From Tolypothrix tenuis PCC 7101 (GTDB lineage: Bacteria; Cyanobacteriota; Cyanobacteriia; Cyanobacteriales; Nostocaceae), in the NCBI RefSeq assembly GCF_002368295.1, contig NZ_AP018248.1:5098798-5162797 (forward strand): 64,000 nt of DNA. Direction: 5' to 3'. The position numbers and the translations under genes were made by a program. Below are positions 7,886 through 16,101 of this stretch, one piece after another (position 1 is the stretch's first letter; every line of letters begins with the position of its first letter). Below the pieces are notes generated by a model. It did no database searches and was not told where the DNA came from. It saw nothing but the letters and a program-made list of their open reading frames with translations.

Positions 7886-9268
7886 ATGGAGGCAAACAAA
7901 TCAGTGGCTACAAGACGGATGACTTTCAGGTTATACCCAAATAAGCAAATAGAGCAGTTCTTGCGGTATCACCGAAAGCTTCACAAGGACTTGTACAATG
8001 CTGCTGTTTATAACCGATTTACTCAATATCAAAAATTCAATCAATCTGTTAGTTATTTTGAGCAACAGAACTCGCTACCTGCTTTCAAGGAAGTTTGGAC
8101 AGAGTACAAAGAAATTAATTCTCAAGCTCTACAAGCTACTTTGAAGCGTGTAGATTATGCTTTTGAGCGTTGGTTCAAAGGTTTAGGTAAGCGTCCACGA
8201 TTCAAATCAATTCGCCACTATTCAGGATGGACATATCCAGCCAAAAGCGGGTATTCAGTAGAGTCTAATGGTGAAAATGGTTATTTGAATTTGTCTAAAA
8301 TTGGACGTATTCAGATGCGAGGACAGGCTAAGTATTGGGGAATTCCTACTACTTGCACAATCGTTTTTCGTAACGGTAAATGGTACGCATCTATTACTGT
8401 AGATGTTTTAGACCAAACTCTTAAGCCTGATATTTTACCAATTGGTGCAATTGGTATAGATTTAGGTTGTAATTCAGCATTATCAATTACTGATTGTGAA
8501 AATCATCAACAAATTGAAGCGCCTAAATTCTTGAGAAATGCTGAACAGCTAATCAAAAAAGCTTCTAAGAGTAAAAGACGGAAGCAATCACCAAATAGAA
8601 AGAAAAAAATCAAAGCTTCTAGAAGATGGAAAAAAGCCCAAGCTAAGGTTAGTAAGATAACTCGTAAAGTTGCTAATCAGCGCCAAAATTGGGTACATCA
8701 AATTGCATCAGAAATAGTAAGCGGTAATAGCTTCGTTGCAACTGAAAAACTAGAAGTCAAGAACATGACTAGTAAAGCTAAAAAAGGCAAGCGTAAAAAG
8801 CAAAAAGTGGGTCTGAATAAGTCAATACTTGATGTTGGATTTGGAATGCTTCGCAGTACCATCAAATATAAAGTTGAACAAATCGGTGGTGTGTTTGTTG
8901 AAGTTCCTACCAAGAAAGTAAAGCCTAGTCAGACTTGTCCAAAATGCGGACATCAGCACAAAAAGACTCTTGATATTAGAGTGCATAATTGTGCTGTTTG
9001 CGGATATCAGCAAGACCGTGATATTGCTGCTGCTGAAGTTATGCTTTATTGGGCTAAAGGGAGCCACTTCGTTGCGGGGGTTCCCCCCGTTGTAGAAAGT
9101 GGCGTTAATCTGACGGAGTTAGGAACTAGCTTCGTAGATGCTGAGTCGTCAAGCTCTACCGCAAACACTCGCTCATCTGCGGGAAGTATGCGGCAACTTG
9201 GGGCAAAGAAGCGTCAAAAATCCAAATCTACTGGTCTGGTTTCAGAAACCCAGACCTCAACGAAGTAG
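7886..9268 (+). CDS. tnpB: TnpB RNA-guided nuclease (IS605 OrfB)
   Basis: 460 residues. The N-terminal part (about 10-180) is the OrfB helix-turn-helix/WED region. The RuvC-like nuclease has Asp192 (IGIDLG), Glu287 (VATEKLE) and Asp379 (DRDIAA), with a four-cysteine zinc finger between the last two (Cys351, Cys354, Cys369, Cys372). TnpB proteins are RNA-guided DNA nucleases, relatives of Cas12, that promote retention of the element. Their guide RNA normally overlaps the 3' end of the gene and the right end of the element, here about 9150-9290. The C-terminal tail (about 390-460) is Ser/Thr-rich, as in many cyanobacterial copies. All catalytic residues are present. Confidence 0.95.
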   Translation: MEANKSVATRRMTFRLYPNKQIEQFLRYHRKLHKDLYNAAVYNRFTQYQKFNQSVSYFEQQNSLPAFKEVWTEYKEINSQALQATLKRVDYAFERWFKGLGKRPRFKSIRHYSGWTYPAKSGYSVESNGENGYLNLSKIGRIQMRGQAKYWGIPTTCTIVFRNGKWYASITVDVLDQTLKPDILPIGAIGIDLGCNSALSITDCENHQQIEAPKFLRNAEQLIKKASKSKRRKQSPNRKKKIKASRRWKKAQAKVSKITRKVANQRQNWVHQIASEIVSGNSFVATEKLEVKNMTSKAKKGKRKKQKVGLNKSILDVGFGMLRSTIKYKVEQIGGVFVEVPTKKVKPSQTCPKCGHQHKKTLDIRVHNCAVCGYQQDRDIAAAEVMLYWAKGSHFVAGVPPVVESGVNLTELGTSFVDAESSSSTANTRSSAGSMRQLGAKKRQKSKSTGLVSETQTSTK

Positions 9269-9276
9269 ATCTGGGT
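9248..9276 (+). other. Right-end hairpin overlapping the tnpB stop
   Basis: ACCCAGA (9248-9254) pairs with TCTGGGT (9270-9276) around a 15-nt loop that contains the tnpB stop codon. The loop contains CGAAG, as does the left-end hairpin loop. It is likely both the right-end TnpA recognition hairpin and part of the TnpB guide RNA; this is inferred from position. Confidence 0.5.
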
Positions 9277-9346
9277 AGTTCATTGTGAAGTTGCATCAAT
9301 ACTTGTCGTTAGGGATTTCCAAGAAATAAATTATTCCATCTTGTGG

Positions 9347-9365
9347 GGCGGGCATCTTGCCCGCC
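9347..9365. repeat. G/C-rich hairpin (GGCGGGCA type)
   Basis: An 8-bp perfect stem, GGCGGGCA and TGCCCGCC, with a 3-nt loop. A partly similar sequence follows at about 9374. It forms the outer part of the repeat nest that runs to about 10100. Confidence 0.7.
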
Positions 9366-9394
9366 ACATACACTGGGCGGACAAGATGTCAGTG

Positions 9395-9684
9395 GTGTCA
9401 AGTTAAGCTAAAAGCTATATAGGGCGGGCGTTGTACAAATAAAGAGCGCCCTCATCCCCTAACCCCTTCTCCCTCAGGGAGAAGGGGAATTGAATCTCTT
9501 GCTCCCCTCTCCTGGTGGGAGAGGGGCTGGGGGTGAGGGCGAAACCTTGCAACCAAGAGGGTGTCAAGTTAAGCTAAAAGCTATATAGGGCGGGCGTTGT
9601 ACAAATAAAGAGCGCCCTCATCCCCTAACCCCTTCTCCCTCAGGGAGAAGGGGAATTAAATCTCTTGCTCCCCTCTCCTGGTGG
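9395..9684. repeat. Two tandem units of a ~166-bp palindromic element, second truncated
   Basis: Unit 1 spans 9395-9560 and unit 2 starts at 9561 with the same GTGTCAAGTTAAGC. Each holds the sequence CTCATCCCCTAACCCC followed by a CTCCCTCAGGGAGAAGG palindrome. Unit 2 is cut off at 9684 by the 144-bp element. A related single copy lies at 43999-44223. Confidence 0.85.
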
Positions 9685-9828
9685 ATGCAGCTGGCGAATA
9701 GGGGGTAAGACCCCTCAAATAAACGATAAAACAAGGCTTTCAAAAGGCGATCGCATTATGAGGATTGCGTCTTAAACCCTATAAAATCGTGGGGGTGAGG
9801 GGTGTCACCTACCATTCGCCAGCTGTAT
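9685..9828. mobile_element. 144-bp MITE-like element with 15-bp inverted ends
   Basis: The left end ATGCAGCTGGCGAAT (9685-9699) and right end ATTCGCCAGCTGTAT (9814-9828) are inverted repeats with one mismatch. The interior has no coding capacity. It sits at the junction between two copies of the neighbouring palindromic repeat. No clear target duplication is visible, so either it disrupted the array or the array recombined around it. Confidence 0.65.
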
Positions 9829-9937
9829 CCTGAGGGAGAAGGGGAATTAAATCTCTTGCTCCCCTCTCCTGGTGGGAGAGGGGCACAGGGTGAGGGCGAA
9901 ACCTTGCAACCAAGAGAGTTTTACGTTAAGTTGACAT
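9829..9937. repeat. Third, 5'-truncated unit of the palindromic element
   Basis: The sequence resumes at CTGAGGGAGAAGG after the 144-bp insertion and runs to TTACGTTAAGTTGACATC, which is the inverted counterpart of the GTGTCAAGTTAA start at 9395. The three units together therefore behave as one compound inverted element. Confidence 0.75.
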
Positions 9938-10000
9938 CTATCACAAGATGTCCACCCCACAATAAATACTGGGATATTTTTTTGTTTGGAAGTCCCTTAA

Positions 10001-10100
10001 GGGGAAAAGGGGAAGGGGTAAGACAAAACCTTTAACCCTTACCCTTTCACCTTTTCCCCAAACCAAATTCCTCGTTGAAAATCCTTAACCAAGCAGTATT
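10001..10100. repeat. G/A-rich repeat ending AACCAAGCAGTATT
   Basis: GGGGAAAAGGGGAAGG followed by AACCTTTAACCCTTACCC and ending near CAGTATT. The same family is at 28906-29030, 58559-58681, 58795-58911 and 63941-64000. The following stretch 10100-10246 also holds a G/C palindromic fragment but no gene. Confidence 0.75.
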
Positions 10101-10246
10101 GAAAGTTGCACATATTTTAATCCCGCTAAATCCCCCTTTTGAAGGGGAGCCACTGCTTTGGGCGGGTTTCCCGACTTGTCGCAAGTGGCGTGGATTTAGG
10201 GGGATATACAATGATTTTTGCTACACAGCTACCTGTATACCGTAGC

Positions 10247-11206
10247 CTAACGCACAGCCGTAGGTTCTAAAGTCAAATCTTGGAACATCAAGGTGCTGAG
10301 ATAACGTTCGCCGAAGGAAGGCTGAATCATCACAATCAGCTTTCCAGCGTTTTCGGGACGCTTCGCAACTTGCAACGCAGCACACAAAGCCGCACCAGAA
10401 GATATCCCAGATAATAAGCCTTCTTCTTTTGCTAAACGCCGTCCGTAAGACATCGCTTGTTCATCGCTGACGCGAATTACTTCGTCAACCAATTCCAGCT
10501 TGAGAACATCGGGAACAAAGCCTGCGCCAATCCCTTGAATTTTATGCGGCCCAGCTTCCCCACCAGATAATACAGGACTGTTGCTCGGTTCAACTGCGAT
10601 CGCCTGAAAAGTTGGCTTACGTTCTTTCAATACTTCCGCAATCCCGGTAATTGTCCCGCCAGTACCTACACCAGCAATTACAATATCTACTTCACCATCT
10701 GTATCCGCCCAAATTTCTTCGGCGGTGGTTTCGCGGTGAATTTTGGGATTAGCGGCGTTACGGAACTGTTGCAGCATATATGCGTTGGGAGTGTTAGCCA
10801 CAATTTCTTCCGCTTTGCGAATTGCTCCCCGCATTCCTTCTGGGCCTGGTGTTAACTCTAGCTTGGCACCATAAGCGCGTAACATCGCCCGTCTTTCGTT
10901 GCTCATGGTTTCAGGCATTGTCAAAATCAAATTGTAGCCCCGTGCGGCTGCTACCATTGCTAAAGCAATCCCTGTATTACCGGAAGTTGGCTCTACTAAG
11001 ATAGTTTTTCCTGGCTCAATTAAACCATCTGCTTCAGCCGCAAGTACCATATTTAAGCCAATCCGGTCTTTAACCGAAGCTGCTGGGTTCATGCCTTCGA
11101 GTTTAGCAACTATCCGCGCTACTGCTCCCTCTGCTTGCGGAATCTTGTTCAGTTCAACTAAAGGAGTTTTTCCAATAAGTTCTGTGACATCTTTAGCAAT
11201 TCGCAT
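10247..11206 (-). CDS. cysK: Cysteine synthase A (O-acetylserine sulfhydrylase)
   Basis: 319 residues, the usual length. A PLP-dependent fold-type II enzyme of the cytosol that makes cysteine from O-acetylserine and sulfide, the last step of sulfate assimilation. Visible are the PLP lysine in ASVKDR (about residue 44), the substrate loop TSGNTG (about 70), the phosphate-binding GTGGT loop (about 180) and the SSGA motif near the C-terminus that contacts the pyridine nitrogen. TAGGAG sits 6 bp before the ATG at 11206, supporting this start. It is monocistronic and flanked on both sides by repeat-rich spacers. Confidence 0.96.
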   Translation of the reverse strand: MRIAKDVTELIGKTPLVELNKIPQAEGAVARIVAKLEGMNPAASVKDRIGLNMVLAAEADGLIEPGKTILVEPTSGNTGIALAMVAAARGYNLILTMPETMSNERRAMLRAYGAKLELTPGPEGMRGAIRKAEEIVANTPNAYMLQQFRNAANPKIHRETTAEEIWADTDGEVDIVIAGVGTGGTITGIAEVLKERKPTFQAIAVEPSNSPVLSGGEAGPHKIQGIGAGFVPDVLKLELVDEVIRVSDEQAMSYGRRLAKEEGLLSGISSGAALCAALQVAKRPENAGKLIVMIQPSFGERYLSTLMFQDLTLEPTAVR

Positions 11207-12705
11207 TCGTTAACTCCTAAAATCCTAAATTCATTAACAACGCCAGGTATTTTTTACTGATAACGGTAATCTTGTATTTTAATCTAGATTCAAGTGTCAC
11301 TGAGTACATAATTTTTGTACTCTAACTCAACCACAAAATGGCAATGATTTAGATAGCAATTCTGGCAAATCTTCCTATTGACTTTTAAACCACTTTGTCT
11401 TCTTGTCTCGGTAATTGTGATAGAAAACTGGTAATTGCTTATTGATGCCTATCTTTAATTAAAAATTTTCAAGTCAGAGGTTATTTATAAAGTAAAAATA
11501 AAATTATCGTAGGATGTGTTAGGCGCTGGTTTCCAATATGATTTGTCACGAAAGAACTATCCTAGCGCCTAACGCATCATCCACGCGGCGGTGCGTTACG
11601 GCTAAATTCCATTGTCTCTGTGTCCCAAATCCTTTCATAGCCGTAACACAACGCCACTTGCTACAACGCTGGAAACCCCTTCGGGTTCGTCAGTCCACTC
11701 GGCGGCATAGCCGCACGTGTGGCTGCACTCACCGCGCAACGCAGTGGCTCCCCTACTTAAGATTTACTTTATAAATGATCTCTCAATCATTCATAACAGG
11801 TTTAGCACCATCAAGCATGAAAATCTGTCTTTCTCATGCCCAATGCCCAATGCCCCATGCCCAATACCCCATGCCCCATGCCAATTAAATCTTGACTTTT
11901 GATAATCACTTAAGATAGCTATATATGTCCAAAAGTTTATCTTCAACTTGGCTATTTTTTAGTTTATCTAGAACAAAATAGCTATTTACTGAAATTTAAT
12001 GGATTTTTCTATTAATGTAAGATATTTTGAGGCAAAAATATTGGGTTGAGTACAACTTTTATCCCCTAAAAACCGCATCAAAAATATTCTCTAAACAGCC
12101 ATTACACAAGATTTTAGCTTGAGTACAAACCCTCCCGAACCCAACTGCAAAAACACTAGAACGCCACTCAAAAAATACTAGTCCCTATACCCCAAATATT
12201 TTTTATTATCCTGTTCAGTTAAAATTTCCAGCCTTTGAGTACAAATTTAATAACTTTAATAATTCTGATCCGACTCAGATAAACTGCTATTGAGCAACCC
12301 TGCTGATATAAAAGCTATAGGATTTACGCAGAGATTCCCCTCTACCCCCCAACATTCCCAGGCAACTGTCTGGAGATGAAGGGGGGACTTCTTAACCCCC
12401 TATTCTTAACTGCATCAAACTCAGTTGTAGGGTGTGAGAGTGTAAGTTATATTCCCAAGAATAAATTATTTCGGTATTGCTGAATACTAATTTACGATTG
12501 CGGATAAATTTAATCATATATTTGAAATATTAGTTTAAGGGTTGCATCAAATCATCCCCTTTTTTAGTAATTAGTTCATGATAAACAAGGGAAAAAAAGC
12601 TAATTGTTAACTGATAACTTTTTGATTATCAGCAAAATTTGTGTAGGTAAATAACAGAAATCATTGTCTTACTGGGTGCATACTGCCTGGGAAGGGAGAA
12701 CCAAG
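11207..12705. other. 1.5-kb gene-free spacer
   Basis: I see no credible gene here. It holds the long palindromic repeat at 11509-11649, a run of GCCCAATGCCCCATG STRR units at about 11836-11882, and AT-rich sequence from 11900 to 12660. The region just upstream of 12706 should carry the promoter of the next gene, but I cannot call it. Noncoding RNA is possible but unsupported. Confidence 0.5.
11509..11649. repeat. Long palindromic repeat, inverted partner of 61090-61237
   Basis: Two nested inverted pairs: GTTAGGCGCT with AGCGCCTAAC, and GTTACGGCTA with TAGCCGTAAC. The reverse complement matches 61090-61237 almost base for base, and both copies have a TTTACTTTATAAAT flank. This is a dispersed mobile-type repeat without coding capacity. 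Confidence 0.85.
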
Positions 12706-13134
12706 ATGAAAGTCAAGCTTTTAAATGTTCTCACAGTCTGTGTAGTGTTATTGGCTGTGCTATCTCCAGCTTTATTAGTATTTAGTATGGTTTGGGGAAA
12801 GCATTTAGAGTTAGTAAAAGCACAGAATCTCTCTTGTGAAGTAAACAATAATATGAGAGCCGATAGCTTCTTGGTTCCCCAGTCGGGGGGTGTATACTCC
12901 TCTCAATCTCAGCCAAGCATAAACCTCTCTAAGCAAAACCTCCAATCCCATAATTTAACTGTTGTAGAGCAATATCAACTAGCAACAATTATGCAATGGT
13001 TTTTCTTGCTAACACCTATTTGTGTCGGGTTAGGGATTATTGCTTACGACAGATATCTTGTTTATCGTAATGCTGTTTTTCAAGAACAAGTTGAAATGCT
13101 AGAACGGCTGTGGCGGCAAAGTATCGAACAGTAA
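12706..13134 (+). CDS. Small membrane protein of unknown function
   Basis: 142 residues from the ATG at 12706, chosen because GGGAG lies 8 bp upstream; a TTG at 12664 would add 14 unsupported residues. Two membrane helices are visible, residues about 6-28 (LLNVLTVCVVLLAVLSPALL) and about 98-115 (WFFLLTPICVGLGIIAYD). Between them is a ~70-residue Ser/Asn-rich, presumably non-cytoplasmic loop, and a charged tail follows. I do not recognise the family. It leads a group of short genes in the same direction. Confidence 0.7.
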   Translation: MKVKLLNVLTVCVVLLAVLSPALLVFSMVWGKHLELVKAQNLSCEVNNNMRADSFLVPQSGGVYSSQSQPSINLSKQNLQSHNLTVVEQYQLATIMQWFFLLTPICVGLGIIAYDRYLVYRNAVFQEQVEMLERLWRQSIEQ

Positions 13135-13174
13135 GCAAATTCCAATTTATTCATTTTTCATCAAAAGAAGCACC

Positions 13175-13453
13175 ATGACAGAAGAACGCCAACTCCTGTA
13201 TTTTGATTTAATCGATCAGCTACTCAGATGCCCTAATGGCCAAGAACCAGAAGTATTAGAAGCAAATCCAGAATTAATTGATTCGGATTTTGTATATGCA
13301 GTGCTAAAAGTGGCAACTGTGTTTGCACATGAAGGTAATCAAGATGGTGCCCAATTCTTATTTTTCCTTGGTCGTCAATTAGCAAAACAATTGGGTTTGT
13401 ATCCTGAAACTGAAGCTGCCAATTCTGAAACCGAAGTTTCAACTGAGGAGTAG
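13175..13453 (+). CDS. Small acidic conserved-type protein
   Basis: 92 residues, acidic, predicted soluble and mostly helical. The N-terminal pattern FDLIDQLLRCPNGQEPEVL resembles short modules found at the start of some cyanobacterial TPR/CHAT proteins, so this may be a free-standing version; that link is from memory. The start has AAAAGAAG a few bases upstream. Its last codons carry the ribosome-binding site of the next gene, so the two are almost certainly co-translated. Confidence 0.7.
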   Translation: MTEERQLLYFDLIDQLLRCPNGQEPEVLEANPELIDSDFVYAVLKVATVFAHEGNQDGAQFLFFLGRQLAKQLGLYPETEAANSETEVSTEE

Positions 13454-13455
13454 CA

Positions 13456-13767
13456 ATGCTATTGACTGAAACTGACGCTGGACATATCGCCTTTGAGTTT
13501 CTCATGGCTGATTGGAACATCTCAGAACAGGACAGAGAGTGGTTTACAATTAACAATTCTCGTCTGGTTGGTGAGAGTTGGTACGTTGTAGAACTGGGTC
13601 TAGCAGGATTTCCCGATCGCTGGTTTATTCAAGTCTACGATACAGGAGCTTGTGACCCTAATTATACATTTATGTCACCCATCAAGGGTTCAGACGGATA
13701 TGTTGACCTTGTAGATTTACCACAACTTGTTGCTGAGGTTCTAGTGTCAGAACGCAATGCACGTTAG
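13456..13767 (+). CDS. Small protein of unknown function, coupled to the preceding gene
   Basis: 103 residues. Starts 2 bp after the preceding stop, and its Shine-Dalgarno GAGGAG is formed by the final codons of that gene, so translation is coupled. Aromatic-rich β-type segments (WYVVELGLAG, DRWFIQVYD) suggest a compact α/β domain, without transmembrane helices or catalytic motif I can identify. The adjacent partner suggests the two proteins act together. Confidence 0.7.
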   Translation: MLLTETDAGHIAFEFLMADWNISEQDREWFTINNSRLVGESWYVVELGLAGFPDRWFIQVYDTGACDPNYTFMSPIKGSDGYVDLVDLPQLVAEVLVSERNAR

Positions 13768-14045
13768 AGACAAGGGACAGGGGGCGGGGAGCAAGGGGGA
13801 GAAATTCATACAAATAATTTTGTTGAGAGTTACAACATAAAAGTTTTGAATTTTTGAATTTGGTTACAGACGTGATTAATTGCGTCTCTCCAATTTTTGA
13901 CCCTTGACTCTGGACTCTTTGACAAAATAATTAAAAATCAATGTGGAGAGGTAAAAATTTTGGTTTTACCTCTTTTTTGTTTGATTTAATGTTCTTAATA
14001 ATTAACATTTGCTTATAAAGAAGTAATAATAAATGTCATATTTGA

Positions 14046-14441
14046 ATGACAAATGTATGTTATATTAATAGCGTGATGAACGCTACAGAAATATCAATTG
14101 CTATGATTGCCGAAGATATCCTAGCCAAAGAATTTACTAGAGTAGTAAATCACTATTACCCTAGCGTTGGAGAATTACTGCAAAATTGTCATGTGAAGGT
14201 GATTACTTGTTTTTGGGGAAGACCTGCTAGACGATTGCAATATATAGGGATTTATTGTTCTGATGAAATGCTGCCCCAAGTGCAAGCCCAAAAAGATGTC
14301 CTCAGAGAAATAGCAGATAATATGGGATTAGTTCAGGTAGTTTGTATGAATGCTGATAGATTACTTCGCGATCCATTGTCAACGTTAAAGCAAAATAATC
14401 CCCGCCTGTGGTTGGAATTACATTGGGTCGCTGCATCTTAA
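14046..14441 (+). CDS. Hypothetical soluble protein
   Basis: 131 residues, or 121 if Met11 (14076) is used; neither start has a clear ribosome-binding site. It has a helical N-terminus, then CHVKVITCFWGRPARRLQYI, and ends in VAAS. No known motif is recognised. It lies 55 bp before the flavin oxidoreductase in the same direction and could be co-transcribed with it. Confidence 0.6.
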   Translation: MTNVCYINSVMNATEISIAMIAEDILAKEFTRVVNHYYPSVGELLQNCHVKVITCFWGRPARRLQYIGIYCSDEMLPQVQAQKDVLREIADNMGLVQVVCMNADRLLRDPLSTLKQNNPRLWLELHWVAAS

Positions 14442-14496
14442 AAAAGTACGAGAACGAGTATCTCAGGTAGGCACAAACTGCCCATACCAGCAAATA

Positions 14497-15498
14497 ATGA
14501 AAACAGGACTTTTCTGCAATTACGATAATCATCATCAGGATGCCCACCGTGCCATCTTTGAACAAGTTGCATTGGTGAAACAGGCAGAAAGCTTAGGCTT
14601 TGAAGAAGCCTGGGTAAGTGAGCATCATTTTAGTGAATCCAATCTTAGCCCTTCAATGTTGGTGTTAATGGGGCATTTAGCGGCGTTAACTTCAACAATT
14701 AAACTAGGAACAGCAGCCGTTTTGTTGCCGTTTTATAACCCAATTAGGGTGGCTGAAGATATTGCCACGTTAGATAATTTATGCAATGGCAGATTGCTAT
14801 TTGGGATTGCCAAAGGTGGGCCATTTCCCGAACAAAATAAGCATTTTGCCACACCAATGGGTGAATCTCGTGCCCAGATGCTAGAGGCAATGGCATTGAT
14901 TCAGAAGCTTTTATATGAAACAGAAGTATCATTTAACGGGCAATATTATCAATGCGATCGCCTGACAATTTACCCCAAACCTTTGCAAGCACAAATTCCC
15001 GTATATGTAGCCACTGGCGATGATGACGGTGTAGGGTTTGCCGCCAAACATTCCTTTGGCTTAATGGGGGGGCCGCCTTTTTCTCTGCACAGATTGCGGA
15101 ATACTGTTGCTAAATACCGTGCCTTAAATTCTAGTGGTTCTGAAAACCTAGTACTGACTCGTTTCTTTTATGTTGCCAGGACATACGACGAAGCAGTAAC
15201 AGAGGCGTTGCCTTTCATCCGTAAATTCAGCAAAAAAATGACAGCAAATGCAGCTGTTGTCATGCAGAAAAGTTCTACTGGTCATAAGGCATTTGATCGC
15301 ACCAATATTTGTTTTGATGAAGACTTTTTGATTGAAAATTCAATTATTGGTGACGTGCAAACCTGCCGAGACAGAATCAAAAAATTTCAGGATGAATTAA
15401 ATCTAGGCACGCTGGCAATCAAACCCTCAGCTTGCGATTTGCAAAAAAACCTGGAGAGTTTGACGCGCTATAACCAAGAGGTGCGGAATTATGTCTAA
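14497..15498 (+). CDS. LLM-class flavin-dependent oxidoreductase (luciferase-like monooxygenase)
   Basis: 333 residues of the bacterial luciferase TIM-barrel superfamily. Typical features are an early GFEEAWVSEHHF segment (about residues 34-45), IKLGTAAVLLPFYNPIRVAED (about 68-88), GRLLFGIAKGGP (about 97-108), and the late GDVQTCRDRI helix seen in this family. Such enzymes use FMN (less often F420) to oxidise small organic substrates, which cannot be read from sequence. The stop overlaps the next gene by 8 bp, indicating an operon. Confidence 0.9.
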   Translation: MKTGLFCNYDNHHQDAHRAIFEQVALVKQAESLGFEEAWVSEHHFSESNLSPSMLVLMGHLAALTSTIKLGTAAVLLPFYNPIRVAEDIATLDNLCNGRLLFGIAKGGPFPEQNKHFATPMGESRAQMLEAMALIQKLLYETEVSFNGQYYQCDRLTIYPKPLQAQIPVYVATGDDDGVGFAAKHSFGLMGGPPFSLHRLRNTVAKYRALNSSGSENLVLTRFFYVARTYDEAVTEALPFIRKFSKKMTANAAVVMQKSSTGHKAFDRTNICFDEDFLIENSIIGDVQTCRDRIKKFQDELNLGTLAIKPSACDLQKNLESLTRYNQEVRNYV

Positions 15499-15862
15499 GT
15501 TACCTTTGTTGCCACCTGATGATTTACCTCCCAAGGAAATCAGCAAAATGGATGGGATGTTACATCTGGAACTAGAACAATCGATTGGCAGATGCTTTTA
15601 TCAAGCTTGCGATCGCATTACGCAAACATTGTTAGCAAACTGCCAATGGTATCTCACCAGCAACGCTACTACCTTAATGCTAATCATTGACTGCCCTGAC
15701 ATCGTTTCCTACTGGCATATAGTCAGCAATGTTCCCCAACTAGGAAACAGATTAGAAAGGTTTACCACTAACGCCAAAATCCGCGTTTACCCCCCATTTG
15801 GCAAAGGCGGGCCCTTTGAAATCAGCGTCGGTGAAATCTCTGCTTATCGAGATTGGTTATAA
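15491..15862 (+). CDS. Hypothetical protein coupled to the flavin oxidoreductase
   Basis: 123 residues, starting at an ATG inside the end of the flavin oxidoreductase gene (8-bp overlap), so likely translated with it. It is mixed α/β with the segments LMLIIDCPDIVSYWHIV and IRVYPPFGKGG, and has no membrane helix. I do not recognise a family. Context suggests an accessory role for the oxidoreductase. Confidence 0.7.
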   Translation: MSKLPLLPPDDLPPKEISKMDGMLHLELEQSIGRCFYQACDRITQTLLANCQWYLTSNATTLMLIIDCPDIVSYWHIVSNVPQLGNRLERFTTNAKIRVYPPFGKGGPFEISVGEISAYRDWL

Positions 15863-15865
15863 AAG

Positions 15866-16100
15866 GGCATGGGGCATTGGGCATGGGGCATTGGGCATTG
15901 GGCATTGGGCATGGGGTGTTTGGTAATGGGTAATGGGTAATTGGTAATGGGTAATTGGTAATTGGTAATTGGTAATTGGTAATTGGTAATTGCTTTTTCC
16001 CTTTCTCTCCCTTATCCCCAGTCCCCAATCCCCAATCCCCAGTCCCCAATCCCCAATCCCCAGTCCCCAGTCCCCAATCCCCAATCCCCAGTCCCCAATC
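15866..16100. repeat. Compound heptanucleotide STRR array
   Basis: Three units follow one another: GGGCATT/GGGCATG (about 15866-15915), GGTAATT/GGTAATG (about 15920-15990) and CCCCAGT/CCCCAAT (about 16016-16100). Short tandemly repeated repetitive sequences of this type are well known in heterocystous cyanobacteria. Open frames across it are artefacts of the repeats. Confidence 0.92.
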
Positions 16101-16101
16101 C

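Larger units (their letters stand above)
7315..9290. mobile_element. IS200/IS605-family element with divergent tnpA and tnpB
   Basis: A tnpA of the Y1/HUH type on the minus strand and a tnpB on the plus strand are separated by 46 bp, the classic divergent IS605 layout. Subterminal hairpins lie outside both genes (7321-7347 on the left, 9248-9276 on the right). These elements have no terminal inverted repeats and make no target duplication, so the exact ends are estimates (within about 30 bp). Confidence 0.8.

Noticed and set aside
9802..10035. 77-codon ORF in the repeat nest
   Set aside because: Composed only of palindromic repeat sequence.
11207..12705. Possible tRNA or small regulatory RNA in the long spacer
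   Set aside because: No cloverleaf with GTTCRANYC loop and no conserved RNA motif that I can recognise by eye; tRNAscan and Rfam searches would decide.
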